Positions 39,437 through 49,100 of a DNA stretch of 64,000 bases are shown in pieces. The DNA is from Bathymodiolus brooksi (taxonomy: Eukaryota > Mollusca > Bivalvia > Mytilida > Modiolidae), in the NCBI GenBank assembly GCA_963680875.1, contig OY804586.1, positions 53,168,203 through 53,232,202 on the forward strand, in the 5' to 3' direction. The translations under genes were made by a program, and so were the position numbers. Under the pieces are notes generated by a model, which was not told the DNA's origin, searched no databases, and saw only the letters and a list, made by a program, of their open reading frames with translations. The number at the start of each line of letters is the position of its first letter. Position 1 is the first letter of the stretch.

Positions 39437-40132
39437 TTAGAAGTCTAGATACGATAACGTAACCCTCAGTCCGCTTTTGCTCCCAGCGAGGGTTACGAAT
39501 CGGTCCCATTCAATGTATGGGAGCAGTGCCCGGAGTGATTCACACCGGGCGGTTTTTTGTCCTAATTCCGTTATAAGTGGTTGGAAAAATTAACGGGGGT
39601 GAAAGTTAAATATATTTAGGTAAACCTTGAGGTGTTAAGAAACGCTGCATCAATCCATGGTAGACTTATATTCATCTGAAAATTTGAATGCATGGAATCT
39701 TCTTTCTGTCTGACATTTTGTTTACAAGTTGCTATTTCACATGCACTTGCCTCGTTTTGGAGATATCCTTATTTGGATCAATCGTAGTAAAAATGAATAG
39801 TAAAGTTTTTCATATTTGGCATTCAGATCCATATATGGATAGGCTCCGCCCATCACGAGAGTATACGTAAGGTGCCATGGCGAACAAGAAATAATTTTCG
39901 AATACTAAAGCGATCGTGAAGGTAGAAACAGCTATTGTAACACTTATTTCGTATCGCCATTACTTAAAAATTGTAGAGGATAATAAATTATGACCAGATA
40001 TGCAAAAAGAAAGTTGAAATATTCAGTTAACGAAAATTTTAATTTGCTCCCATACGTTGAATGGGACCGATTCGTAACCCTAACTGGAGCACAAGCGGAA
40101 TGAGGGTTACGTTGTCGTATCTATTAGAAGTC
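39437..40132. mobile_element. 678-bp MITE with ~80-bp TIRs and 9-bp TSD
   Basis: The element proper is 39446-40123. It starts TAGATACGATAACGTAACC and its other end is the near-perfect reverse complement over about 80 bp, through the segment gaatcggtcccattcaa. It is flanked by TTAGAAGTC at 39437-39445 and 40124-40132. Long TIRs with a 9-bp duplication are typical of Mutator-like elements. No transposase is present inside. Confidence 0.9.
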
Positions 40133-40247
40133 AACATTCACAATGTGAAAAAAAAATGGCATCTTTTCTTTTAGATAGCGAATTTCTAGGGATTTAAATG
40201 GGGGTACCTTCAAATGTTTTTCTAGCCGTGGAACCATACTAGTAGTT

Positions 40248-40329
40248 CTAAATGGTCCTTATTTATTTTTCCTTTTTAGGGGACTATTACTATAATAGTC
40301 CGCAAAAAGAATAAATAAGGACCATTTAG
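40248..40329. repeat. 82-bp near-perfect hairpin (MITE-like)
   Basis: ctaaatggtccttatttatt on the left pairs with aataaataaggaccatttag on the right, and the inner gactatta pairs with taatagtc. No target-site duplication was found. Confidence 0.8.
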
Positions 40330-40827
40330 AGCTACAGTTCAGCAGCTAACGTTTTACATTTTGTATTTTTAATTTCAAAACACAAATACAAAATCATGTG
40401 TAATAACTTAAGTAATTTAATTGGATGCTCATTACATTCTCGGTGTACATTTATAGGAAAAATACCCCAAAAAATGTATTCCTTTTTCGTTGGGCAAGTA
40501 TTCAAAACTGTCAAGTAAAAAATGGCACTTTGATTTCAAAGCATACCCTTGGTTAGCAGGACAATACTTGCTTCCATACTAATACAACTTTTTTCTTACA
40601 TTTAATGTAAAAAAAAAAGTGAAAGGGGAGGGGGGCAAAAATAGATAAAAATTACTCGCCACAATATATCTGAAAAATTCTGACTTGCCGTTGTGGAACT
40701 GATTAATGACTTACATATACCCGGTAATGAAGAAAAGCTAGCTGTAAACCGACAATAAAAATGTAGATATCACAGTTAGTGCACATGACACGTTTCTGGA
40801 ATAACCTTCATCAGGTGGGCTCAATAT

Positions 40828-40945
40828 CGAAATATTGGAAAGCTAAATCATTTAAAAGTGTTTGGAAGCAATAAACCAAAAGGGCCTAAACAGGATAGCC
40901 ACAATCAGATAAGGATACCTATGTCTGAGGGAGGAGTACCTTCGT
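40828..40945. repeat. Dispersed repeat, family D
   Basis: The words ggaaagc, caaaagggcctaaacagg, atagcc and cctatgtctgagggagg recur in diverged form at 46545-46612, 46856-46945 and 60495-60640. The origin is unknown. The rest of 40330-41112 shows nothing recognisable apart from a possible splice acceptor just before the F-box gene. Confidence 0.5.
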
Positions 40946-41103
40946 TTTGATAATAATTACATATTTAGGAACTGTAAATTTCAATAATAAATATATCTAA
41001 TAAACCATGTCAGTGCCGAAACACTGATTACTGTGCGGATGATAAACTGTCCATATTCTTGAACTTTGAACTATAGTATATTTAAATAAATCTACTGCTT
41101 ATA

Positions 41104-41113
41104 TATTTTCCAG
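41104..41113 (+). promoter_or_regulatory. Possible 5'-UTR splice acceptor before the F-box start codon
   Basis: A pyrimidine-rich tattttccag ends exactly at the ATG. This suggests that the 5' UTR is in a separate upstream exon and that the single coding exon begins here. Only the motif supports it. Confidence 0.4.
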
Positions 41114-43834
41114 ATGTCTTTTCCAATGGCTGAAGTTAAACCAACAATATCTGACCTACCAGAAGAGATTTTATTAGAAGTTTTTTCGTATCTGACACAT
41201 TTTGATATCTATCAGAATATCAGAAATGTTTGTGTTGGTTGGAAAATTCTAAGTGAATGTGCATGCCTATGGAAATGTATAGACATGGGAAAAGAGATTG
41301 AACTGTTAGGATTCTATTGCTATAGCAATGACCTAGAGAGCAAGATGAAGGTCATGAAGAGCTGGTTGGAGGTTAAATCATGTCACATGTTAAGTTTGGA
41401 TATTGGGCATAATTTTGATTGGTTTGTTAGATGTGTACAAAATAATCTATTAATAGCCTTTCCGAAAGTAACAAAACTTCAGATCGACCTACCGAACTTT
41501 GACATTGATGGTATTATAACTAAATTCTTTCCAAATGTGAGAGATTTACGTTTAAAATGTGATATGAAGTTTGTTGGAAATGTTTTCAATACATTAAATA
41601 TATTACGAAACTTGGAGTGTATAGAATTAAGTTTTGTACCCCCAGTAAATGCTCCATTATATGATACGGAGTGTGATAACATAAATGAAAAATTTGAAAC
41701 GTTATTCCAATTTCGTCCAAATTTAACACGTATTAAAGCTGACATTCTAACATGTAGTTCTGTGAAAGCTTTACTGAGTAATTGTCAAATGCTGGAATAT
41801 TTAGATATTGAATACTGCATCAACCTTGATAGTGAGGCTTTTGATAGCATGCCTATGAAGTACAGCTTGCTCACGTTAAATATGGATAATACATATCTTG
41901 ATGACAAATGTTTGAAAATTATTACCCAGAATGCACCAAATCTTAGACATTTATCTTTACAACGATGTGTGTATGTTACTGATGTAGGTTTTTCGTATGT
42001 TGGTACTCACTGCACGAAATTGGAAACCTTGATTGTAAATAAAGATGCATATTCTAATGGACGGAATATAACAAATGTTGGTGTTGATTCTATTGCAAGA
42101 GGATGTGAACATTTGAAAGTGTTCGTTGCAAAATACTGTCAAGGTATCACCGACGAGGGTATCCAATCTATAGCTGAACACTGTCGTAACATGTCAATTC
42201 TGAAAGTCACTGGCTGCACTGGGATTACTGGTACCGGTGTGGAATATTTGGCATACGGATGTCTGTCATTGCGTCACGTAGAATTTGATGAATGTGTTAA
42301 AGTGACGAGCAAGAGTGTAAACCATTTAATTGTCAATTGCATTTGGTTAGAAACGGTGAAATTTGATAGTTGTAATTTTATATATACGCTGAAATTTAAG
42401 AATTTTCTATTCGCTGATAATAGTATATCATCACAAGGTTTTGTAGGAAATGACCAACAAATAATACGAAATCTTTCTTTACAAGACGTAGTCAACTCTG
42501 GAAACACAACAGATGTTGTTAATATTACTAATAATACATCTGCTAATATCGATGATGAAACCGTCTTGGTTACAACTGCCACAAATGGGAATACTTTAAT
42601 TTTCCCGCAAACTATTTCTTCTCACGAAAACATCGTCACAAATGAGAATACTGTTGCAAGTACTATTTCTGCTGACGAAAACATCGTCACAAATGAGAAT
42701 ACTGTTGCGAGTACTATTTCTGCTGATGAAAACATTGTCACAAATGAGAATACTGTTGCAAATACTATTTCTGCTGACGAAAACATCGTCACAAATGAGA
42801 ATACTGTTGCGAGTACTATTTCTGCTGACGAAAACATCGTCACAAATGAGAATACTGTTGCGAGTACTATTTCTACTGACGAAAACATCGTCACAAATGA
42901 GAATACTGTTGCGAGTACTATTTCTGCTGACGAAAACATTGTCACAAATAAGAATACTGTTGCGAGTACTATTTCTACTAACGAAACAACTACTCTAATA
43001 AACGAGCATAAGACAAACATGAAAGCTGTCACAAGTAATTATATTTCTGCCGACAAAACTACCATCGATACAGTTCAAGTTGTCAGTAATAAATTGAGTA
43101 CTGCTGACAAACAATTTATAACAAATTCTATGAATGTTGATAATAGATCTACTAAATTTGAATTAAAAGCGGCCAACAGCTCTTGCCAAAGAAAACATGA
43201 GATAAAGTTAACCAGTAAAAGCAATGTAAATACATTGAAAAATGCCTCTTGCAAAAACACAGAAGTTGCAGACATAATTCCTCAAACTTTAAAAATTAAT
43301 TATAGAATGCAAGATACTTTACCAAGACATTCACACATGTGCATACTTCATCTTAGCTTTTGTCCAAATATTGGTGATGATTCAGTGAAAGAAATCGCTG
43401 ACTTTTGTCCAGACCTGAGAGAAGTGTATTTTTCAGGAACGTTCTTAATTACTGATGCTTCAATTCAATATTTACTGAAGAAATGTGTCTATCTAAAGGT
43501 ACTGGATATTTCTGGAGGTTCAACACTTGCCAAATCAACTTTTACGGACAAAGTTTTGATCTCGGTTGCAAATTACGGCAACAATTTGCAAGAATTACTG
43601 ATACACAAGAATAATAAGATAACTATATTAGGAATAAGAGAGCTGGTACAGACAAGTACCAGTCTAAAATCTGTGTCATTAACAGAAATGTATAGTACGA
43701 AAAGTAGACTCGGAATTTCACTAGATGACTGTGATTGGATAGTGGAAGAACTTGGAAAAAATAATGTCATGTTAAAACATAATAAGATCAGTCATGTCAT
43801 AAGTATTATAATAAAAAACAACTGCTGGATGTGA
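41114..43834 (+). CDS. F-box and leucine-rich-repeat protein with internal 17-residue repeats
   Basis: The 906-residue protein is encoded without an intron. An F-box lies at residues about 13-58 (LPEEILLEVFSYL, then CVGWKILSECACLWKCID), the part that binds SKP1 in SCF ubiquitin ligases. Cysteine-containing LRRs of the FBXL/AMN1 type follow at about 130-425, with units such as NLRHLSLQRCVYVTDVGF and HLKVFVAKYCQGITDEGI. A low-complexity Asn/Thr/Ser-rich segment (about 430-735) holds the repeat array, and a second LRR block lies at about 740-890. By family knowledge it should be a substrate receptor, with the LRRs reading the target; the target is unknown. The first ATG (41114) directly follows ttttccag, so a 5'-UTR intron may end there; the ATG at 41126 is an alternative. 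It converges with SKIC8. I do not recognise a specific ortholog. Confidence 0.88.
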   Translation: MSFPMAEVKPTISDLPEEILLEVFSYLTHFDIYQNIRNVCVGWKILSECACLWKCIDMGKEIELLGFYCYSNDLESKMKVMKSWLEVKSCHMLSLDIGHNFDWFVRCVQNNLLIAFPKVTKLQIDLPNFDIDGIITKFFPNVRDLRLKCDMKFVGNVFNTLNILRNLECIELSFVPPVNAPLYDTECDNINEKFETLFQFRPNLTRIKADILTCSSVKALLSNCQMLEYLDIEYCINLDSEAFDSMPMKYSLLTLNMDNTYLDDKCLKIITQNAPNLRHLSLQRCVYVTDVGFSYVGTHCTKLETLIVNKDAYSNGRNITNVGVDSIARGCEHLKVFVAKYCQGITDEGIQSIAEHCRNMSILKVTGCTGITGTGVEYLAYGCLSLRHVEFDECVKVTSKSVNHLIVNCIWLETVKFDSCNFIYTLKFKNFLFADNSISSQGFVGNDQQIIRNLSLQDVVNSGNTTDVVNITNNTSANIDDETVLVTTATNGNTLIFPQTISSHENIVTNENTVASTISADENIVTNENTVASTISADENIVTNENTVANTISADENIVTNENTVASTISADENIVTNENTVASTISTDENIVTNENTVASTISADENIVTNKNTVASTISTNETTTLINEHKTNMKAVTSNYISADKTTIDTVQVVSNKLSTADKQFITNSMNVDNRSTKFELKAANSSCQRKHEIKLTSKSNVNTLKNASCKNTEVADIIPQTLKINYRMQDTLPRHSHMCILHLSFCPNIGDDSVKEIADFCPDLREVYFSGTFLITDASIQYLLKKCVYLKVLDISGGSTLAKSTFTDKVLISVANYGNNLQELLIHKNNKITILGIRELVQTSTSLKSVSLTEMYSTKSRLGISLDDCDWIVEELGKNNVMLKHNKISHVISIIIKNNCWM
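42626..42985 (+). repeat. 51-bp coding minisatellite, 7 copies
   Basis: gaaaacatcgtcacaaatga starts copies at 42626, 42677, 42728, 42779, 42830, 42881 and 42932; a partial copy follows at 42983. The unit is in frame and encodes ENIVTNENTVASTISAD with few changes. It sits inside the linker between the two LRR blocks. Confidence 0.95.
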
Positions 43835-43855
43835 CTATGGATTTGATTGATATTT

Positions 43856-44043
43856 TGGGTGTTTTAACACCACTTTCAGCAATATTTCAGCTATATCATG
43901 GCACCCAGTCTTAGTACCCGGAGAGAACCACCGACCCTGGGCAAGCAACTGGTAAACTTTATCACTTGCGGCTGCGAGTCGAGTGCACCCTTTTTTGTAA
44001 TTTACAAAGCTGGACGTGAACCCACGCCATATTGGTGATAGGC
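43856..44043 (-). mobile_element. SINE-like repeat, family A, diverged
   Basis: Contains caccactttcagcaatatttcagc, tacccggagagaaccaccgac and ggtgataggc. It starts 22 bp after the F-box stop codon, so it probably lies in that gene's 3' UTR or end. Confidence 0.6.
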
Positions 44044-44260
44044 TTGTATGAGCTTCAACGACTTAACTAATTTAGCGACTGGAAATTTCTTTCATTAGTA
44101 ATATTGTACTAAATGAATGAGTTAAGATTTCTTGTCTCGTGTTAAGTGTACAGTATATTGTCACATTTAATGGAAATTCCAGTATATAATAATATAAGCC
44201 ATAGTTTCTGCACGATGAAACCCCTTGTTTAAGGGACGTCTCCTGATTATAGATGCTTAG

Positions 44261-44470
44261 TTTGGTTGGTTTATGGTGTTTAACACCATTTTCAACAATA
44301 TTTCAGTTATATCATGGCGACTGACGGAGGAAACCAGAGTACCCGGAGAAAACCACCAAAATGTCACAAGTCTTTGACAAAAATTATCAAATAATGTTGA
44401 ATCGAGCCTTGCCATGAACTGGATTCAAACTCACAACTTTAGTGGTGATAGGCACTGACTGCACAGGGAT
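44261..44470 (-). mobile_element. SINE-like repeat, family A
   Basis: Shows the family order: tttatggtgtttaacacca, gagtacccggagaaaaccacc, ggattcaaactcacaac, then ggtgataggcactgactg. Confidence 0.7.
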
Positions 44471-44574
44471 CATTTTGTCATTAATGATATGGTTGCGATT
44501 CCCCGACAAATATTTGTGCCTTTCCAAAGCCAGAACCTGGATTTCCAACGTTATATGTTATGGTCATTTTTTTG

Positions 44575-44790
44575 TTTGGTTTGGTTAGGTTATGGTGTTT
44601 AACGCCACTTTCAACAATAGTTCAGTTATATCGTGGGGGTCAGTTTTATTGATGGAGGAACCGGAGTAACCAGAGAAAACCAGCACAACATGAGCGGTTT
44701 TCGAACTTGCAACTTTAGTTGTGATAGGCACAGATTGCACAGGTAATTGTAAATCCAACTACCATACGTTCATGATCACGACAGCCCCCA
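44575..44790 (-). mobile_element. SINE-like repeat, family A, internal deletion
   Basis: Starts tttggttaggttatggtgtt and ends atccaactaccatacg...cgacagccccc. The middle, between the accagagaaaacc core and the tRNA-like head, is shortened. Confidence 0.7.
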
Positions 44791-45555
44791 TATTTTGTGT
44801 TGAGAGAGTGAGTTAAGATGAGAGGTGATTGTTCATTGTGTTGACTTGAGTGGAATTGTTGACCATCACTGTTTAAACTTACTTTTCTAAAGTCACCAAG
44901 ATCGTTAATTTTTTTTATTTACAACAAAATGTGTGTGAATTTTAATGTTAAACACAGAATCAATAGAAAATGATTTCTATTACAGAATTCATACATGTAT
45001 ACCAACTGTCCAGATTAGGGTCGTTCCATTAAAACACACGACACCCAAGGACGCATCGTGGGCAACCCTCAGCTGATCAGGACTTTTATTACTCGCCACT
45101 CGTTGCCCCTTGGTATTGGTCAACTGGCAAAGAAATCCTTGAAGTAATGTGATCATTTTAAAAGACTTTGATAAGTACAGATGACAGTCTTTATTGCCAA
45201 TAAAATCACAGCTTTTTAATGTATCTATATTAAGAATGGAATTCCTTGCAATTTATGCGAGTCACACTTTCTCTGTATAGATTTTTCACCACAAAGAAGG
45301 AGATTAACAATATCAAATGATGATTTTGATTGGTAACTATTAATAGCCTTATTCAACAAAACAAGGATTTCTCTGCCAGTTGACCAACAGGTGATGACTG
45401 GAGAGAAATGAAAGCATGATTAGCTGTGGGTTTCTAACAATGCCAGGGATGCCACTTTTAAAACATTTTTACCGCATGAAAAAGTAAAATTTCTGCGATA
45501 GTTGTTCATCCTATTTTCAAATTGCCATCCCTGGATATCATGAATATTCATGAAT
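44791..45555. other. No gene recognised
   Basis: Unique AT-rich sequence with no ORF above background and no clear repeat. It separates the convergent F-box and SKIC8 genes. Confidence 0.45.
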
Positions 45556-45799
45556 GGAATAACCAGGGCTGGATTATGTCCTTTTGGGGCCACTAGGCTA
45601 ATGAAATTATGGGGCCTCCCTCAGATGGAGCCACCCTCTAACTCGCCCACACCCGTCTTGTTACTTGTGATATATTTTAGCGACATTTACATAGCTTAGA
45701 AATTTATATTTGAAAATCTTTTAGCACGGTCCACAAGGTTGAAGGGTCCTAGGCTGCAGCCTATACTAGCCTAAAGGATAATCCGACCCTGGGAATAAC
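45556..45799. mobile_element. 228-bp hAT-type MITE with 8-bp TSD
   Basis: The element proper is 45564-45791. It begins CAGGGCTGGATTATG and ends with the reverse complement of CAGGGTCGGATTAT. It is flanked by GGAATAAC at 45556-45563 and 45792-45799. CAGGG-type termini with 8-bp duplications are the hAT hallmark. No ORF is inside. Confidence 0.88.
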
Positions 45800-45950
45800 C
45801 CATAATCAAAATAATAGAATGCAAGCAACTATTTCTGAGATATATGTATTTGCCTGTTGTGAAGTAAATTAATTCAAAGTTCAACAATTTCAACGATCAA
45901 TAAAAACGGCCATTTTTTTTAATTTACTGGTCACACATGGCTGCATCTTG

Positions 45951-45956
45951 TTTATT
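45951..45956 (-). promoter_or_regulatory. Possible SKIC8 polyadenylation signal
   Basis: AATAAA on the minus strand about 145 bp past the SKIC8 stop codon. Only the hexamer and its position support it. Confidence 0.35.
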
Positions 45957-46099
45957 TTCTTTGTAACCCAATATTCACGGATTCTGATCCTCCTTCTATG
46001 GCTGCCTGGACTTTTGAAGAACAGTTGATGTATTAAAATGATTCATTATTTATATATCAATATCAAAAACAATGTCCATAATATACAGGTCTGTACATA

Positions 46100-46192
46100 T
46101 TATACAGGTGGTCCCTCATAAACCTGTATAGATTTATCGTCCGATACTGAAACAATTTTAGATCCATCGTCACTATATTTAGCTGACCAAAC
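46100..46192 (-). CDS. WDR61: SKIC8 last exon with stop codon
   Basis: Follows a tttcag acceptor and starts [19 protein letters not shown], the final WD blade, ending in GPPV and TAA at 46100-46102. Phase 0 after the preceding exon. Confidence 0.95.
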   Translation of the reverse strand, partial: VWSAKYSDDGSKIVSVSDDKSIQVYEGPPV

Positions 46193-49100
46193 CTGAAATA
46201 AACAATGTAGATACTTATACTATTTAGTACACACGACATGTTTTTTAAGGTGGTACCTAACACTACAGGGAGATAACTCTTTAAAATCAGTTGAACATTT
46301 TGATCATATGATGTTTGTATGCAGATTTCAAGTATCTCGGTGATCAAAACCACAGAGAGAAAAGCTGCTATGTGGCTAGTGAATTTATAGCTCTAAGTCT
46401 GTTGGTTGGAATTTGTTAAAAATTTTGATATTTATTACAGTGGATATATTCAAACACACTGCCAAAAAAATAAGAAAATTAAACGAGCAGATCAAATTTT
46501 ACCTGAAGTGTATGGTACCACCTTAAATGACCTTTATCAGGTATGCATGCTCAAATTCAGAAGCTTGGAAAGCCAAACAATTCAACAGTCATTGTAGCAA
46601 GAAAACCAAAAGATCTGGATTAGGGTTATGGTGTTTTAACGCCACAACAATATTTCAGTTATATCGTGGCTGTCAGTTTTATTGGTGGAGAAATCCTGTT
46701 CCAAGTCACTGACAAACTTTACCACATAACATTGTATCGAGTACACCTCGTCTGAGTGGGATTTCTAACTCAGAATGTTAGTGGTGATAGGCACTGATTG
46801 CATAGATAGTTGTAAATCCAACTACCATACGATCATGACCACCACAGAACCTTCAAGAGATTGGAAAGCCAATAATTTAAAAGTCGTAGCAAGAAATCCA
46901 AAGGCCCTAAACAGGATAGCCAGCAAACTTTCAGGAGTAAAAGCAGACATGTAGGCTTGGAATCAGGATAAATAGTTCAAGTGAAGTGACATGTCTACCC
47001 GTGGACTGTTGTTTCAGTGAGCTAGCACTATAAAATTCCAACTCATCATGTTGGTCTTATACAAAATGGACATTTATTATCACCATTTCATCGTAATGTA
47101 AATTGTTCTCGCCATGATATGGCTGAAATATTTCTCACTTGGTATTAAATAATACCCACCCATTCATATCATGTGTGTCGCTGATAGATATTATAGTGTA
47201 TAAGGCTCAAAGAGAATATTTACAAACCATCGATAAGAAAGTTTTCTCAGGAAAATATTTCAAGACTGTGTTTATTTTAGATTAAGCAGTTTTTTATGTG
47301 ATATTTGATATTATTCATAATGATCAAGATAAGGAATTGGCGTTCTTGTAGAGAACATGTGCAATGACCTCATCATTTTACTAAGAGGGGCGGTTTGGGG
47401 CCATAAAACTAGTTTAACCCTGCCACTTTTTTCCGATTGGAATTTAGAACTGTTCTGAAGGTGTGTTATTTTCATTTTTCATTTTCGTGATGTTACAAAC
47501 TCATTTGTCCAAGCTTATTTTAATAGAATCAATGATTTACCTGATCTGTGTGATCGTAGAATGTGTGTACACATTGTCGAGCTCCAGCATCCCATATCTT
47601 TACTGTCTTGTCTGATGAACTGTAAATAAAACGGTACAAAATTTAACTTTACATTGTCAATGTGATAATAGATCTTTTGCACATTCCAGATTTGATTTTA
47701 AAATTATGTTTTTTTTATGTTATTTAATAATAGCATTGGGATTTTTTTTGGCAGTGGCCAAAATTGTACCTGTTCTATGCATACAAGAGCAAAGGAAATG
47801 ACAAAGAATAGGAGTTAATTTTTTTTTTTTAAATAGATATTTGAACCCTGTACAAAAATCAGAGGATAATTTACTAGCAAACAGAAAATTCACAAGTTGC
47901 TACAACATTAAAAGCTTAAAGAGATTATGGGGAAAATATGTTATTTTCATTTAACTTTGCATGAAAGTGGACCCGTTTCCCCCGCATTAAAGGGAAAATA
48001 TATGTTATTTTCATTTAACTTTGCATGAAAGTGGACCTGTTTCCCCGCATTAAAGGGAAAATATATGTTATTTTCATTTAACTTTGCATGAAAGTGGACC
48101 TGTTTCCCCCGCATTAAAGGGAAATAACTCCTATCAAAATGTGCAAAAACATATAATTCTAGAATCAAGTAGTAAATGTGCAAATGGTCTATTTATAGAT
48201 TATAGGAACATGTACATCATAGAGGGTTAGGGCTATAAATGGTCTATTTACAGTGAACCATCGTTAAGATTATAGGTACATGTACATCATAGAGGGTTAG
48301 GGCTATGCATGGGTGCTAAATGCTACTTTCATCAAATATTTCAATCGTATCAAAACATCCATTTTTTTTCGCTGTTAGAAACCAGAGTACTTTGAGAAAA
48401 CCACTAAACTCTCGAATATATCAAACTTAATTTATGTGATAAAGTTTGTCAGTGTCATGTGACAGGTCAGCGGTTTTCTCTAGTTTCTTCTACCAGTAAA
48501 ACTGACTCACGATATTACTGAAATATTGTTGAAAGTGGTGTTAAAGACCATAACACTAACCCCCCCTCCTCCCAGTGTTGTATCAGTAACACCTTTAAAC
48601 TAACTTTATTGGTCATGTGTACTGACTACGTAGGTGAATGATTAGGATTACGGTGTTTAATGCCACTTTCAACAATATTTCAGTTTTATCGATGATTTGT
48701 ACATTTTCTCTTTGATCTTTATGCGTGATAATATCTATTATCAAGGAACTATTGTGATATGAACATAATATCCCTGTTTTTAATGTGACATTATAATGAC
48801 GTTACTGACATCATCTCAGCAAATCCTCTATAAACATACCATCGTTTATATGTGTTGCCCGAAATGGTCTTTTTATCACAAGTCACACACAAAATCATAT
48901 AATGAGTACATTTCGCCATGAACGGGATTCAGACTCACAACATAAGTGATGATAGGCACTGATTGCATAGGTAGTTGTAAATCCAACTACCATACGATCT
49001 CTACCACAACTGCCCCTAACCTATTGGTGATGGGTAGCGACTACATTGGTGAAGGTGTAATACAACTATATAGAGAACCAGTCAAAAGGATGTATGATAA

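Noticed and set aside
42622..43032. 136-codon antisense ORF and the 118-codon ORF in another plus frame
   Set aside because: Both are shadows of the 51-bp in-frame minisatellite of the F-box gene; a period divisible by three keeps all frames repetitive and open.
47930..48122. Relation of the 63-64-bp triplicate to the large satellite
   Set aside because: Only the length agrees; the sequences share no words.
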